A DNA stretch of 43,338 nt from an uncultured Pelagibacteraceae bacterium (GTDB lineage Bacteria; Pseudomonadota; Alphaproteobacteria; Pelagibacterales; Pelagibacteraceae), in contig CACNVX010000008.1 of assembly GCA_902624045.1 (NCBI GenBank), forward strand, positions 1 to 43,338, in the 5' to 3' direction. Within the stretch, counting starts at the first letter, position 1; every line of letters starts with the position of its first letter. The position numbers and the translations under genes were made by a program. Below, one piece after another: positions 1 to 10,504 of this stretch. The notes under the pieces are model-generated. The model was not told where the DNA came from, searched no databases, and saw only the letters and a list, made by a program, of their open reading frames with translations.

Positions 1-465
1 GAGGCATTCTATGCTGTCATTCTTGGAAGTGATCAAGGAAGAGAATTATATAAAAAGAAATTAATCAGGCTCTCTGAGCAATACAGATTATCAAAACAAA
101 TAAGATTTATAGACCATTGTAAGGATATGGCTTTAGCTTACAAAGTTTCAGACATTGTAGTTTCAGCCTCAACAGAACCAGAAGCTTTTGGGAGAGTTGC
201 TGTTGAAGCACAATCTATGGAAAAACCAATTGTAGCTAGTAATATTGGAGGATCAAAAGAGACAATAGTTGATGAAAAAACTGGTTTTTTGTATGAAGCA
301 GGAAACGCTAAATCTTTAAGTAATAAAATCTTAAGAATTCTTTATATGGACGAAACTCTATTAAAATCAATTGGTATTTATGGGAGGAAAAATATTATTC
401 AAAAGTTTAATGTTGAAAAAATGTGCTTTTCTACTTATTCAGAGTATAAAAGATTATTAAATTAG
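1..465 (+). CDS. Glycosyltransferase family 4 (group 1), C-terminal part only
   Basis: Frame 1 is open from the first base of the window to a TAG at 463-465, so the gene begins upstream and only about 154 C-terminal residues are visible. The segment carries the nucleotide-sugar-binding half of a GT-B glycosyltransferase: a stretch EPEAFGRVAVEAQ, which is the EX7E donor-binding motif of GT4 enzymes, followed by a PIVASNIGGSKE loop typical of the family. It would transfer a sugar from an activated donor, probably in lipopolysaccharide or capsule synthesis at the inner membrane, but donor and acceptor cannot be read from this part. thrS begins on the very next base after the stop, which suggests co-transcription. 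The family call is firm; the pathway is inference. Confidence 0.85.
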   Translation, partial: EAFYAVILGSDQGRELYKKKLIRLSEQYRLSKQIRFIDHCKDMALAYKVSDIVVSASTEPEAFGRVAVEAQSMEKPIVASNIGGSKETIVDEKTGFLYEAGNAKSLSNKILRILYMDETLLKSIGIYGRKNIIQKFNVEKMCFSTYSEYKRLLN

Positions 466-2385
466 ATGCCTATTATTACATTACCAGATGGAAATAATAT
501 TGATTTCCCAAATAAAGTTACAGGATTAGAGATTGCCGAAAAAATAAGTAAATCTCTGGCTAAAGAAGCACTTGTAATGAGTGTTAATGGTGAATTAAAA
601 GATTTATACTCTGAAATAGATAGCGACTGCTCAATTAAAATTTTTACTGCAAAAGATCGTGAGGGTTTAGAAGTTATCAGACATGATGCAGCACATATAA
701 TGGCAATGGCTGTGCAAGAATTATATCCAGGCACTCAAGTAACAATTGGACCTGTAATAGAGAATGGATTTTATTATGACTTTGCTAGAAAGGAGCCTTT
801 TACAAAAGATGATCTTGAAAATATTGAAAAAAGAATGTCAGAAATAATTGATAGGGATGTTAAAACTAGAAGGGAAGTTTGGGAAAGGGAAAAAGCAATA
901 GAACATTTTAATAAAATTGGTGAAAAATACAAAGCAGAGATTATTGAAAGTATTCCTAAATCAGAAGAACTTTCAATTTATCATCATGGAGATACTTGGC
1001 ACGATTTGTGTAGAGGTCCACATTTGATATCTTCTGGTAAAATAGGTAAAGCCTTCAAATTGATGAAAGTTTCAGGAGCGTATTGGAGAGGAGACTCTAA
1101 TAATGAAATGCTACAAAGAATTTATGGAACAGGATGGGCAAATCAAAAAGATTTAGATAATTATTTACATCAATTAGAGGAAGCAGAAAAAAGAGATCAC
1201 AGAAAATTAGGTAAGGAAATGGATCTGTTTCATTTTAGAGAGGAAAGTCCAGGTGTAGTTTTCTGGCACCAGAAAGGTTGGGCTTTATTTCAGAAATTAA
1301 TTAATTATATGAGAATTAGACAAGATGCAGCTGGTTATAAAGAGGTAAATACTCCTGAGATTTTAGATAGACAATTATGGGAAAAGTCTGGCCACTGGGA
1401 AAAATATGGAGAGAATATGTATACTTCTGAAACTCCAGATGAAAAAGTTTTTGCAATCAAACCTATGAATTGTCCTGGGCATATTCAAGTGTTTAACCAA
1501 GGATTAAAAAGTTATCGAGATCTTCCTTTACGTATTACAGAATTTGGAAAAGTTCATCGATATGAACCATCTGGAGCATTACATGGGCTTTTAAGAGTAA
1601 GAGCGTTTACCCAAGATGATGCACATATTTTTTGTTCAGAAGATCAAATTACCAGTGAATGTTTAGAAGTAACAAATTTAATATTAGATATCTATAAAGA
1701 TCTTGGTTTTGAGGATGTAATTCTAAAATATGCCGATAGACCTGAAGTGAGAGTTGGAGAAGATGAGGTTTGGGATAAGGCAGAAGCTTCATTGCTAAAA
1801 GCGGTAAAAGCTTCAAAGTTAGAATATAGTATTAACAAAGGTGAAGGTGCATTTTATGGTCCAAAGATTGAATTTGTATTAAGAGATGCGATTGGTAGAG
1901 ATTGGCAGTGTGGAACTTTGCAAGTAGATTTTAATTTACCTGGAAGATTAGATGCCTCTTATATCGATAAAGATGGAAGTAAAAAGGTTCCTGTTATGTT
2001 GCATAGAGCGTTATTTGGATCTTTAGAGAGATTTATAGGTATTTTAATCGAAAACTATGCAGGCAAGTTTCCTTTTTGGATATCACCTTTACAGACAATG
2101 GTAATACCAATCTCTGAAGAATTTAATAGTTATGCAATTAAAGTATCTGAAAAAATTAAAGGCGCAGGTATAAGCTCATCAGTTGACTTAAAGAATCATA
2201 ATTTAAATTATAAAATAAGAGATCATTCTTTAGCTAAAATACCAATTTTGTTAATTTGTGGTAAAAAAGAAGTTGACTCCAATTCAGTAACGATTAGAAG
2301 TTTAGACTCAAATAAACAAGAAAATATGGATATAGACAAATTTTTAAAAAAATTTTCTGCTTTAAATAAAGCATCATCAAACTAA
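466..2385 (+). CDS. thrS: Threonyl-tRNA synthetase
   Basis: Class II aminoacyl-tRNA synthetase that attaches threonine to tRNA-Thr in the cytosol. At 639 residues it has the full bacterial architecture: an N-terminal TGS domain (about 1-62), an editing domain with the HxxxH motif at residues 73-77 and a conserved Cys in CRGPHL near 182, the catalytic core with the zinc-ligand Cys in PMNCPGH near 335 and motif 3 (ALFGSLERF) near 520, and a C-terminal anticodon-binding domain. The ATG directly follows the stop of the preceding glycosyltransferase and infC follows without any spacer, as in the classical thrS-infC-rpmI-rplT-pheST order. The cognate tRNA-Thr (GGT) lies in this window at 32537-32610. 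No defect is visible. Confidence 0.98.
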   Translation: MPIITLPDGNNIDFPNKVTGLEIAEKISKSLAKEALVMSVNGELKDLYSEIDSDCSIKIFTAKDREGLEVIRHDAAHIMAMAVQELYPGTQVTIGPVIENGFYYDFARKEPFTKDDLENIEKRMSEIIDRDVKTRREVWEREKAIEHFNKIGEKYKAEIIESIPKSEELSIYHHGDTWHDLCRGPHLISSGKIGKAFKLMKVSGAYWRGDSNNEMLQRIYGTGWANQKDLDNYLHQLEEAEKRDHRKLGKEMDLFHFREESPGVVFWHQKGWALFQKLINYMRIRQDAAGYKEVNTPEILDRQLWEKSGHWEKYGENMYTSETPDEKVFAIKPMNCPGHIQVFNQGLKSYRDLPLRITEFGKVHRYEPSGALHGLLRVRAFTQDDAHIFCSEDQITSECLEVTNLILDIYKDLGFEDVILKYADRPEVRVGEDEVWDKAEASLLKAVKASKLEYSINKGEGAFYGPKIEFVLRDAIGRDWQCGTLQVDFNLPGRLDASYIDKDGSKKVPVMLHRALFGSLERFIGILIENYAGKFPFWISPLQTMVIPISEEFNSYAIKVSEKIKGAGISSSVDLKNHNLNYKIRDHSLAKIPILLICGKKEVDSNSVTIRSLDSNKQENMDIDKFLKKFSALNKASSN

Positions 2386-2931
2386 GTGGCAGACTTCAAA
2401 CAAAATTACTTTCAGAGAAGAACAAAGGACAAAGGTCCAAGGTCAAATAATAGAATTTCTTCTCCAGATGTACAAGTAATCGCAAGTGATGGCGAAAATC
2501 TTGGTGTATTAAATACTAATGAAGCCATATCTTTAGCTAAAAATCAAGGATTGGATTTAATTGAAATAGCACCAAATGCAAACCCACCAGTATGCAAAAT
2601 TATGGATATGGGTAAATATAAGTATGATGCTCAAAAAAAAGCTAATCTCGCAAAGAAAAAACAGAAAATCGTTTTATTAAAAGAAATTAAAATGAGACCT
2701 GTTACTGAAACACATGATTATGAATTTAAAGTTAAAAATGCTAAAAAATTCATAGCGAAAGGCGATAAAGTAAAATTTACAATAAGATTTAAAGGTAGGG
2801 AGCTTCAGCATTCTCATTTAGGAAACAAACTAATGGGTAAAATTAAAGAGGATATGAAGGATATTGGCAAAGTAGAACTTCACCCCAAGTTTGATGGTAA
2901 GCAAATGATCATGGTAATTCAGCCTTTATAA
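2386..2931 (+). CDS. infC: Translation initiation factor IF-3 (GTG start)
   Basis: IF-3 binds the 30S subunit, prevents premature 50S joining and checks the start codon and initiator tRNA. The 181-residue product has the expected two domains joined by a lysine-rich linker: an N-terminal domain with GENLGVLNTNEA, and a C-terminal domain from about KEIKMRPVTETHDYEFK to the end. The start is GTG, placed directly after the thrS stop at 2383-2385. In Escherichia coli infC uses AUU and regulates itself through start-codon discrimination; here the codon is the weaker but ordinary GTG, and the zero-base spacing suggests translational coupling to thrS. No Shine-Dalgarno sequence is obvious. The identity is certain; the coupling is inference. 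Confidence 0.97.
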   Translation: MADFKQNYFQRRTKDKGPRSNNRISSPDVQVIASDGENLGVLNTNEAISLAKNQGLDLIEIAPNANPPVCKIMDMGKYKYDAQKKANLAKKKQKIVLLKEIKMRPVTETHDYEFKVKNAKKFIAKGDKVKFTIRFKGRELQHSHLGNKLMGKIKEDMKDIGKVELHPKFDGKQMIMVIQPL

Positions 2932-2941
2932 GCCTTAATAT

Positions 2942-2964
2942 AGGTTGTAAAATTATAACAATCT
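2942..2964 (+). promoter_or_regulatory. Hairpin between infC and rpmI, possible r-protein leader
   Basis: Bases 2942-2948 (AGGTTGT) pair with 2958-2964 (ACAATCT) around a 9-base loop, giving a 7-bp stem with one G-T pair in the 53-base spacer before rpmI. L20 represses its own operon through RNA structures near this point in several bacteria, so the site is a plausible leader element. The stem is short and AT-rich and may be chance. Confidence 0.25.
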
Positions 2965-2984
2965 TTGTATAAGTCCGCAGAATT

Positions 2985-3191
2985 ATGCCAAAATTAAAAA
3001 CAAAAAGCTCTGCAAAGAAAAGATTTAAAATATCTGCTAAAGGTAAAGTTATATCTGCACAGGCAGGGAAAAGACACGGTATGATTAAAAGAACTAATTC
3101 ACAAATAAGAAAGCTAAGAGGCACAACAACATTATCTAAACAAGATGGAAAAATTGTTAAGTCATACATGCCTTATAGTTTAAGAGGGTAA
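2985..3191 (+). CDS. rpmI: 50S ribosomal protein bL35
   Basis: Small basic structural protein of the large ribosomal subunit. The 68-residue product begins [15 protein letters not shown], the family signature, and keeps the GKRHGM segment in the middle; its length is normal for bL35 (about 64-68). It lies 53 bases after infC and 2 bases before rplT, as expected for the IF3-L35-L20 operon. The only unusual point is the spacer in front of it, which holds a small hairpin. Expression is probably tied to L20 autoregulation as in other bacteria, which is inferred from gene order alone. Confidence 0.97.
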   Translation: MPKLKTKSSAKKRFKISAKGKVISAQAGKRHGMIKRTNSQIRKLRGTTTLSKQDGKIVKSYMPYSLRG

Positions 3192-3193
3192 TA

Positions 3194-3550
3194 ATGGCGA
3201 GAGTTAAAAGAGGTGTTACAAGTAAAGCTAAACATAAAAAAGTTCTTAAAGCTGTAAAAGGGCAATGGGGCAGAAGAAAAAATACAATAAGAGTTGCAAA
3301 GCAAGCGATGGAAAAATCCATGCAGTATGCTTACAGAGATAGAAGAAACAAAAAAAGAGATTTCAAATCATTGTGGATTCAGAGAATCAACGCTGGTGTA
3401 AGAGCCGAAGGCTTGACTTATTCAAGATTTATCAATGGTTTAAGCAAAAGTGGCATTATAATAGATAGAAAAATTCTTGCTGAAATTGCTTACGATAGTC
3501 CAGAAGCATTCAAAACAATTGTACAAAAAGCTCAATCAGCTTTAAACTAA
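3194..3550 (+). CDS. rplT: 50S ribosomal protein bL20
   Basis: bL20 is an early-assembling protein of the large subunit that binds 23S rRNA and, in well-studied bacteria, the leader of its own mRNA. The 118-residue product has the typical highly basic N-terminal extension ([16 protein letters not shown]) and the conserved [12 protein letters not shown] segment near the middle of the protein. Length and order are standard. It starts two bases after the rpmI stop, so the two are certainly co-translated. A 19-base hairpin sits in the 43-base spacer before pheS. Confidence 0.97.
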   Translation: MARVKRGVTSKAKHKKVLKAVKGQWGRRKNTIRVAKQAMEKSMQYAYRDRRNKKRDFKSLWIQRINAGVRAEGLTYSRFINGLSKSGIIIDRKILAEIAYDSPEAFKTIVQKAQSALN

Positions 3551-3565
3551 TCTTCACTATTGTTT

Positions 3566-3584
3566 TTATTTCTTAAGGAAATAA
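3566..3584 (+). promoter_or_regulatory. Hairpin between rplT and pheS
   Basis: TTATTTCT (3566-3573) pairs with GGAAATAA (3577-3584) across a 3-base loop, an 8-bp stem with one T-G pair. No T-run follows, so it is unlikely to be a full terminator. It covers the only purine-rich AAGGA in front of the pheS ATG (3594) and might modulate initiation or partly attenuate the r-protein/pheST boundary. This is a weak call. Confidence 0.25.
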
Positions 3585-3593
3585 TCTACTAAT

Positions 3594-4661
3594 ATGTCAG
3601 AGATAAAAAATATTAGAGATCAGTATATATCAAAGCTCGAAAATGATTTAAGCATTGATCAAGTAAATGAAATCAAAACTGAGCTCTTTGGTAAAAATGG
3701 TTTAATTTCATCAAAATTTAAAACAATAGGATCCATTCCAGAGACTGATAGAAAAAAATTTGCATCAGATTTAAATCAAACTAAAGACGAACTTCAGAAC
3801 TTGATAAATTTTAAAATCAAAGAGATTGAAGGAAAAAAAATAAATGAAAAATTAGAAAAGGAAAAAGTTGATATAACTTTACCTGAAAGACCATTCGTTA
3901 GAGGAAAAGTACATCCAGTATCACAAACTATTGATGAAATTTCATCTATTTTCTCCGAAATAGGATTTAGTGTTGAGGAAGGCCCTGATGTTGAAAATGA
4001 ATATAACAACTTTACTGCTTTAAACACACCTGACAATCATCCAGCGAGAGATATGCATGACACATTTTACTTGGATGAAAACAAAGAGGTTTTGTTACGA
4101 ACTCATACTTCTCCAGTTCAAATCAGAACTATGCTAAAGGACAAACCTCCATACAAGATAATTGCTCCTGGGAGAACTTATAGGTCTGATAGTGATCAAA
4201 CACACGCACCAATGTTTCATCAAGTAGAAGGTTTACATATTGACACAAATATTAATATGGGGCATTTGAAAGGATGCTTGAATTATTTCATTAAAGAATT
4301 TTTTGAAGTCGAAAAAATTAAAATGAGATTTAGACCTAGTCATTTTCCATTCACAGAACCATCTGCCGAAGTAGATATTGGTTATGAAATAAAAGATGGC
4401 AAAATAATTATTGGAGAAGGAGATAAGTGGCTCGAAATTTTAGGCTGTGGGATGGTGCATCCTAATGTCTTAAGAAATGTCAAAGTAGATCCTTCAAAAT
4501 ATCAAGGATATGCTTTTGGCATAGGTATAGATCGATTAGCGATGCTTAAATACGGCATTAATGATTTAAGAGCCTTTTTTGATTGTGACTATAGATGGCT
4601 AAATCATTTTGGTTTTGACCCACTTGATGTTCCTTCAAATTACCGAGGTTTAAGCAGATGA
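3594..4661 (+). CDS. pheS: Phenylalanyl-tRNA synthetase alpha subunit
   Basis: Catalytic alpha chain of the alpha2-beta2 PheRS that charges tRNA-Phe. The 355-residue product has an N-terminal coiled-coil arm (about 1-90) that contacts tRNA, class II motif 2 ([21 protein letters not shown]) near residue 200, and motif 3 ([18 protein letters not shown]) near 310. Length is normal for the bacterial form. pheT begins inside its stop region with a 4-base ATGA overlap, a tight coupling that suits a 1:1 complex. The cognate tRNA-Phe is encoded elsewhere in this window at 36733-36807. Identity is certain. Confidence 0.98.
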   Translation: MSEIKNIRDQYISKLENDLSIDQVNEIKTELFGKNGLISSKFKTIGSIPETDRKKFASDLNQTKDELQNLINFKIKEIEGKKINEKLEKEKVDITLPERPFVRGKVHPVSQTIDEISSIFSEIGFSVEEGPDVENEYNNFTALNTPDNHPARDMHDTFYLDENKEVLLRTHTSPVQIRTMLKDKPPYKIIAPGRTYRSDSDQTHAPMFHQVEGLHIDTNINMGHLKGCLNYFIKEFFEVEKIKMRFRPSHFPFTEPSAEVDIGYEIKDGKIIIGEGDKWLEILGCGMVHPNVLRNVKVDPSKYQGYAFGIGIDRLAMLKYGINDLRAFFDCDYRWLNHFGFDPLDVPSNYRGLSR

Positions 4662-7066
4662 AGATTACATATGATTGGTTAAAAGATCATTTAAAAATAA
4701 GTGCTAAAGAAGATAAACTTCTTGAGAAACTAACAGACATAGGTCTTGAGGTTGAGAGTATAGAAAATTTATCTGAGGGATTAGATTTATTTAAGGTAGC
4801 AAAAATTGTTAAAACAGAAAAGCATCCTAATGCAGACAGACTTAAAGTTTGTGATGTTGATGTTGGTAATAAAGAAATTAAAAAAGTTGTATGTGGGGCC
4901 GCAAATGCAAGAGAGGGCCTTCTTACTATATATGCTCCGCCAGGTGCGATAATCCCAAAAAACAAAACTAAACTTGTTGTTGCCAAAATAAGAGATGTAA
5001 CATCTTATGGAATGCTCTGTTCCGAGTCTGAATTGAATTTATCAGATGAAAGTGATGGGATTACTGAGCTGTCGTTATCCAAATATGGAAAAAATATTGG
5101 AAAAAGTTATTTTTCTAAATCAAGTTCCAATCTTATTGACTTATCAATTACACCGAATAGACCAGACTGTCTTGGTGTTCGAGGGATTGCAAGAGATTTA
5201 TCTGCTGCAGGTTTTGGAAATTTAAAAATGGAAAAAGACAAAAAAATTAAATCTTATAAAAAACAGACCTTAAAAGTAAAAATAACAAAAGAAAAAAATC
5301 AAGGCTGTTTATCTTTTGGTAGCTGCTTGATAACTAACGTCAAAAATACAGAAAGTCCTCAGTGGTTAAAAGATAAATTAATTTCTATAGGTCAAAAACC
5401 AATATCTGCAATTGTAGATATTACTAATTATATCATGATTGATATTAATCGTCCTTTGCACGCATACGATGCCAACAAAATTGTGAAGGGAATAATTGTT
5501 AGAAATTCAAAATCTGGAGAAGAATTTACTGCTCTAGATAATAAAAAGTATAAACTGGATGGTGGAATGTGTGTAATAAGTGATAAAGAGGGTGTCTTAG
5601 GCCTTGGAGGAATTATTGGAGGAACAAGATCAGGTACAGAGTTAGATACAAAAAATGTTTTATTAGAATCTGCTTATTTTGATCCAAGATCAATTAGAAA
5701 AACTGCTAAAAAATTGAATATCGATACGGATGCTAAATTTAGATTTGAAAGAGGTATTGATCCGTTATCTATTGAAGATGGATTAAATAAAGCAGCTCTT
5801 TTAATTAAGGAAATTTGTGGAGGTGAAATTAGCAAAATAGACATTCAAAAAATTGAATCTTATAAAAATAAAGTAATAAAATTTGAACCTAAAACTTTTG
5901 AAAAAGTCTCTGGTTTTAAAATTCCAACTAAGGAAATGATAAGCATTTTAGAGAAACTTGGTTTTAAATTAAAAAAAGAAAATAAATTCTTTAAACTATC
6001 AGTTCCATCTTGGAGACCAGATATTATTCAAGAAATTGATATAGTTGAGGAGCTTGTAAGAATTAGTGGCTATAAAAAAATAAAAATAGAAAATCCTGTT
6101 AAAGAAAGATCAAAAAATACTTTAAATCCAACTCAAAAATTATTTCATTTTCTTCAAAGGGCAGTAGCATCTAAAGGTTATTTGGAGGCTATTACTTGGT
6201 CTTTTGCAGATTCAAAATATAACGATCACTTTAAAGAAGCCAATAAAGAAATAAAAATTGTAAATCCAATTAGCTCTGAATTGGGAGTATTAAGAAATTC
6301 AATTTTTTCAAATTTAGTGATGTATATGAGCAAAAACTTAGATAGAGGAATTAAAGATTTATCAATATTTGAAATAGGGCCAATATTTTATGGTTCAGAA
6401 CCTGGAGCTCAGAATACAGTTGTTTGTGGTTTGTCAGCTGGGAAAAAATCTAGACTTTCATGGATTGAAAAAGAGAGAAATGTAGATGTTTTTGATATCA
6501 AAAGAGATGTTGCGCAAACTTTAGTAGAAGCCGGCTATGACTCAGAAAAATTTTATATTGATGATGAAAGCCCTAGTTATTATCATCCAGGAAAATCAGG
6601 TAGAATTTTTTTAAATAAGGGAAAAGATAAGGTAGCTGCTTATTTTGGTGAAATTCATCCAAACATTATCAAAACATTAGATATTAAAACAGATTCTCTA
6701 GTAGGTTTTGAAATATTTCTAGATAATTTAAAATTACCTAAAAAACCTCTAAAAGATCAAAAATCAATATATTCAGTATCAGACTTTCAAAAATCTGAGA
6801 GAGATTTTGCATTTATTGTCGATAGAAAAATAAAAGTACAAGATTTAATAAATGTAATATCTAGTATTGACAAAAATTTAATCTCAAACATTAAAGTATT
6901 TGATGTTTATGAGGGAGAAAATATTCCTGAAAATCAAAAATCAATTGCCTTCAGTGTAACAATTCAATCTTCAGAAAAAACTCTAACGGATAATGATTTG
7001 GAAAAAATTAATAATTTAATAATAGAAACAGTTGAAAATAAAACTGGTGCTAAAATTCGTTCCTAA
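4658..7066 (+). CDS. pheT: Phenylalanyl-tRNA synthetase beta subunit
   Basis: Beta chain of PheRS, which edits mischarged Tyr-tRNA-Phe and recognises the tRNA. The 802-residue length is typical. The domain order matches the family: an N-terminal OB-fold tRNA-binding domain (EMAP-like, about 40-150, with [12 protein letters not shown]), the B3/B4 editing module (around 200-370, containing [11 protein letters not shown]), the B5 domain (about 400-470), a catalytic-like core, and a C-terminal ferredoxin-like anticodon-binding domain from about 708 ([15 protein letters not shown]). It overlaps pheS by four bases and is followed after nine bases by lepA, suggesting read-through transcription. Confidence 0.98.
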   Translation: MKITYDWLKDHLKISAKEDKLLEKLTDIGLEVESIENLSEGLDLFKVAKIVKTEKHPNADRLKVCDVDVGNKEIKKVVCGAANAREGLLTIYAPPGAIIPKNKTKLVVAKIRDVTSYGMLCSESELNLSDESDGITELSLSKYGKNIGKSYFSKSSSNLIDLSITPNRPDCLGVRGIARDLSAAGFGNLKMEKDKKIKSYKKQTLKVKITKEKNQGCLSFGSCLITNVKNTESPQWLKDKLISIGQKPISAIVDITNYIMIDINRPLHAYDANKIVKGIIVRNSKSGEEFTALDNKKYKLDGGMCVISDKEGVLGLGGIIGGTRSGTELDTKNVLLESAYFDPRSIRKTAKKLNIDTDAKFRFERGIDPLSIEDGLNKAALLIKEICGGEISKIDIQKIESYKNKVIKFEPKTFEKVSGFKIPTKEMISILEKLGFKLKKENKFFKLSVPSWRPDIIQEIDIVEELVRISGYKKIKIENPVKERSKNTLNPTQKLFHFLQRAVASKGYLEAITWSFADSKYNDHFKEANKEIKIVNPISSELGVLRNSIFSNLVMYMSKNLDRGIKDLSIFEIGPIFYGSEPGAQNTVVCGLSAGKKSRLSWIEKERNVDVFDIKRDVAQTLVEAGYDSEKFYIDDESPSYYHPGKSGRIFLNKGKDKVAAYFGEIHPNIIKTLDIKTDSLVGFEIFLDNLKLPKKPLKDQKSIYSVSDFQKSERDFAFIVDRKIKVQDLINVISSIDKNLISNIKVFDVYEGENIPENQKSIAFSVTIQSSEKTLTDNDLEKINNLIIETVENKTGAKIRS

Positions 7067-7075
7067 AATAAATTA

Positions 7076-8884
7076 ATGAGTTCAATTGATAATATAAGAA
7101 ATTTTGCAATTATTGCACATATTGATCATGGAAAATCTACTATTGCTGATCGGATTATTCATAGTTGTGGTGGATTAACTGAAAGAGAAATGAAAGCTCA
7201 AGTTTTAGATTCTATGGATATTGAACGTGAAAGAGGAATCACAATTAAAGCCCAAACAGTTAAATTAAATTACAAAGCTAAAAATGGAAAAAATTATATT
7301 TTAAATATTATTGATACCCCAGGCCATGTTGATTTTAGTTATGAAGTTAGCAGATCTTTATATGCATGCGAAGGTTCAATTTTAATCGTAGATAGTACTC
7401 AAGGGGTAGAGGCTCAAACTTTAGCAAATGTTTATCAAGCTTTAGATACTAACCATGAGATAGTACCAGTTTTAAATAAGGTTGATTTACCTGCATCAGA
7501 TTTAGATAGAACTAAAAAACAAATTGAGGAAGTTATAGGAATTGACACCGAAAATGCAATTCCATGTTCAGGTAAAACTGGAGAAGGGATAGAAGATATT
7601 TTAGAGCAAATAATCACAACATTACCCGCTCCTAAAGGAGAAAGTTCATCAGATTTAAAATGTTTATTAGTTGATAGCTGGTATGACACGTATCTAGGAG
7701 TAGTAATTTTAGTAAGAGTGATTGATGGTAAACTTTCAAAACACATGAAAATAAAAATGATGTCAACAAATCAAGAATATATTGTTGAAAAAGTAGGAGT
7801 TTTTACTCCAAAACCAGTGGATATAAATGAATTAAAAACTGGTGAAATTGGATTTATTACAACTGGAATTAAAGTTTTATCTGAAACTAAAGTAGGAGAT
7901 ACAATTTGTGATGCTTCGAAACCATTAAATAAAGCTTTGCCGGGATTTAAACCAAGTAAACCAGTAGTGTTCTGTGGGTTATTTCCAGTAGATAGTTCTG
8001 AGTTTCAAAAACTAAAAGACGGTTTAGCTAAACTACAATTAAATGATGCAAGTTTTTCGTTTGAACCTGAGTCATCATCTGCCTTAGGATTAGGTTTTAG
8101 ATGTGGATTTTTAGGTTTACTTCATTTGGAAATCGTAACAGAAAGATTAGAAAGAGAATTTGATGTTAATTTGTTAACAACTACACCTGGAGTTGTTTAT
8201 AAGGTTTATCTTAACAACGGAAACATAATTGATCTTCAAAATCCATCTAGCTTACCTGATCCAACTTTCATAAAATATATTGAAGAGCCATGGATAAAAG
8301 CAACAATTATTACACCTGACCAATATTTAGGTTCAATTATAAAAATGTGTCAGGATAAAAGAGGAATTCAAACAAATTTAAGTTATTCAGGAAATAGAGC
8401 TGTAGTAAATTATGAGTTACCATTGAATGAAGTCGTTTTTGATTTTAATGATAGACTAAAATCTATGACAAGTGGGTATGCTAGCTTTGACTATGAGATT
8501 ATTGAGCATAGAGATGGTGATTTAGTGAAACTAAGTATTTTAGTCAATGGAGAACCAGTTGATGCCTTAGCAATGATGATACATAAAGATTTCGCACAAA
8601 AAACTGGAAGGGAGGTTTGTGAAAAACTAAAAGACTTGATACCTAGACATAATTTTATGATACCAGTTCAGGCTGCAATAGGAGGCAAAATTATTGCTAG
8701 AGAGACAATTAAAGGTTTTAAAAAAGATGTTTTAACCAAAATTCATGGCGGTGGAGCAACTGATAGGAAAAGAAAACTTTTAGAAAAGCAGAAAAAAGGA
8801 AAAGCTCGATCAAAACAATTTGGACGAGTTGAAATTCCACAAGAGGCATTTATTGGTGTACTGAAAATAAATAAAGAAAAATAA
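7076..8884 (+). CDS. lepA: Elongation factor 4 (LepA), ribosomal GTPase
   Basis: Translational GTPase that binds the ribosome and is implicated in recovery from stalled translocation and in initiation or 30S biogenesis. The 602-residue length is standard. G motifs are visible: G1 AHIDHGKST at residues 14-22, G3 DTPGHVD near 82 and G4 NKVD near 134. The LepA-specific C-terminal domain is present, with the conserved [19 protein letters not shown] segment and a basic tail. The [18 protein letters not shown] start fits the family, so the ATG at 7076 is secure. Here it closes the translation block; the next genes are glycan-related. LepA is often paired with lepB, which is not adjacent here. Confidence 0.98.
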   Translation: MSSIDNIRNFAIIAHIDHGKSTIADRIIHSCGGLTEREMKAQVLDSMDIERERGITIKAQTVKLNYKAKNGKNYILNIIDTPGHVDFSYEVSRSLYACEGSILIVDSTQGVEAQTLANVYQALDTNHEIVPVLNKVDLPASDLDRTKKQIEEVIGIDTENAIPCSGKTGEGIEDILEQIITTLPAPKGESSSDLKCLLVDSWYDTYLGVVILVRVIDGKLSKHMKIKMMSTNQEYIVEKVGVFTPKPVDINELKTGEIGFITTGIKVLSETKVGDTICDASKPLNKALPGFKPSKPVVFCGLFPVDSSEFQKLKDGLAKLQLNDASFSFEPESSSALGLGFRCGFLGLLHLEIVTERLEREFDVNLLTTTPGVVYKVYLNNGNIIDLQNPSSLPDPTFIKYIEEPWIKATIITPDQYLGSIIKMCQDKRGIQTNLSYSGNRAVVNYELPLNEVVFDFNDRLKSMTSGYASFDYEIIEHRDGDLVKLSILVNGEPVDALAMMIHKDFAQKTGREVCEKLKDLIPRHNFMIPVQAAIGGKIIARETIKGFKKDVLTKIHGGGATDRKRKLLEKQKKGKARSKQFGRVEIPQEAFIGVLKINKEK

Positions 8885-8898
8885 TTAATTAATTTTAA

Positions 8899-9720
8899 AT
8901 GATAATTGACAGCTTTCCTTTCTTTAATGAAATTGAGTTATTGGATTTAAGATTAAATTATCTCGATAAGCAAGTAGATAAATTTGTTTTGGTTGAAGGC
9001 ACTAAATCACATCAGGGAAAAGAAAAAAAACTTTATTTTGATAAAAATAAATCTCTATTTAAAAAATATAAAAAAAAAATTATTCATCATATAATTGATG
9101 ACTACCCTCCAATTAAAAATTTTAATAAATTTGATCCTTTTATTTATGATTACCACACCAGAAATAGTATTGGTTATGCTCTAAAAAAAATTAAAACATC
9201 GAGTAATGACATTTTATTAATTTCTGATGTTGATGAAATACCTAACCATAATTTTTTCTCAAAGTTTAAAGGTAATTTAACTATTTTTAAACAATACATG
9301 CTATATTTCCATATGAACCTAAGATGTGTAGGCTTTGAATTAGATTATGGAGATGGTTTATGGGGAGGAACAAAAATGTTGTACTTGAAAGATTTTACTA
9401 CAGCACAGGAAATACGGAACATTCGACCAAAAAAATATGGGTGGTGGCGTTTCGACAAGCCAAAATTAGATTTTTTTTATGAAGCAGGTTGGCATTTCAG
9501 GTTTTTAGGTGACGAAGTTACATTGTTTAATGAATTCAAAAATCGAGCAATTGGATACACTGAGGAAAAATTAAATACTTACACAACATCCGATTTAAAA
9601 AAAATTATACAGAATCGATTAGAATTAGTTGGAGGAGAAACATATAGCAAATTTGACTTTTTTAAGTTACCTGACATAGTTGTAGATAATAAACAAAAAT
9701 ACAAAAAATACTTGGTTTGA
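8899..9720 (+). CDS. Glycosyltransferase family 17-like protein
   Basis: The 273-residue product begins MIIDSFPFFNEIELLDLRL and continues VDKFVLVEGTKSHQGK, the signature start of GT17 proteins, which are named for a eukaryotic beta-1,4-N-acetylglucosaminyltransferase (GnT-III) but are common in bacterial glycan loci. A DxD-type motif is present as ISDVDEIP at residues 109-114 (Asp110, Asp112), expected to hold the metal and nucleotide sugar. No signal peptide or membrane segment is seen, so it is probably cytosolic and works on surface polysaccharide precursors. It stands 14 bases after lepA and 4 bases before a methyltransferase, forming a three-gene group that ends at tRNA-Ser. Donor and acceptor are unknown. 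Confidence 0.85.
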   Translation: MIIDSFPFFNEIELLDLRLNYLDKQVDKFVLVEGTKSHQGKEKKLYFDKNKSLFKKYKKKIIHHIIDDYPPIKNFNKFDPFIYDYHTRNSIGYALKKIKTSSNDILLISDVDEIPNHNFFSKFKGNLTIFKQYMLYFHMNLRCVGFELDYGDGLWGGTKMLYLKDFTTAQEIRNIRPKKYGWWRFDKPKLDFFYEAGWHFRFLGDEVTLFNEFKNRAIGYTEEKLNTYTTSDLKKIIQNRLELVGGETYSKFDFFKLPDIVVDNKQKYKKYLV

Positions 9721-9724
9721 TAAA

Positions 9725-10504
9725 ATGTTATTTTATATTTTTTTAATATTTTTAAACCTGATATTAATTTTTTTTTTACAAAAAAAAGAAATAAAAAAAA
9801 TTATATTTAAGAAAAAAATTCCTGAAAAAAAAGTTAAATATATACATCCTATATTTGAAACAGAAAAAAATAATTTGAATTTTCCAACAGAAGAACATAT
9901 TACCAAATTTTTTATAGTTCCAAGTGGATCAAATATAATTGGGATGACCAGTGATTTAGAAGCCTGGATTCTATGCATGATGTCAAAAATATCCAAAAAC
10001 ATATTCGAATTTGGAACTTGTAGCGGTAAAACAACCTATTTAATGGCCCTAAATTCCCCAGCAAACGCAAAAATTACCACACTTACCATTACTTCTAATG
10101 AAAGAATCTCTATATCAAAAGGAGAGAGCAAATCAGCTTACAGAAATATATTTACTGAGAGCCAGTATGAGAAATTTATGTTTTCAGATACAGCTTTCGA
10201 AAAAAAAATAGATATTAGATTTATAAATTCGTTACAATTTAACGAGCTAGAGTTTACACATAAATGTGATCTAATATTTATTGATGGTGGACATACCTAT
10301 TCAATTGTTAAAAATGATAGTGAAAAAGCTTTTAAAATGATATCAAAAAACGGATATATATTTTGGCACGATTACGCTTTAGGAAAAAGATCTGCAAAAG
10401 ATGTTGTTAAATATATTCATGAGATTTCAAAAAATAAAAAATTATATAATGTAAGTGGTACTTCTTTAGTTTATTATAAAAATGAACAGAATATTGATCA
10501 TTGA
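9725..10504 (+). CDS. Membrane-anchored class I SAM-dependent methyltransferase
   Basis: A 259-residue protein with one N-terminal hydrophobic helix (about 2-19) followed by a very lysine-rich stretch, which suggests an N-terminal anchor with the catalytic part in the cytosol. The catalytic part has a glycine-rich SAM-binding loop (EFGTCSGKT, residues 95-103) and a later strand FIDGGHTY near 185-192 followed by GYIFWHDYA, the pattern of the Methyltransf_24 family seen in sugar and glycolipid modification loci. Placed between a GT17-like and a GT9-like transferase, it probably methylates a glycan or glycolipid; this is inferred from context. The end overlaps the next gene by 23 bases. Confidence 0.8.
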   Translation: MLFYIFLIFLNLILIFFLQKKEIKKIIFKKKIPEKKVKYIHPIFETEKNNLNFPTEEHITKFFIVPSGSNIIGMTSDLEAWILCMMSKISKNIFEFGTCSGKTTYLMALNSPANAKITTLTITSNERISISKGESKSAYRNIFTESQYEKFMFSDTAFEKKIDIRFINSLQFNELEFTHKCDLIFIDGGHTYSIVKNDSEKAFKMISKNGYIFWHDYALGKRSAKDVVKYIHEISKNKKLYNVSGTSLVYYKNEQNIDH

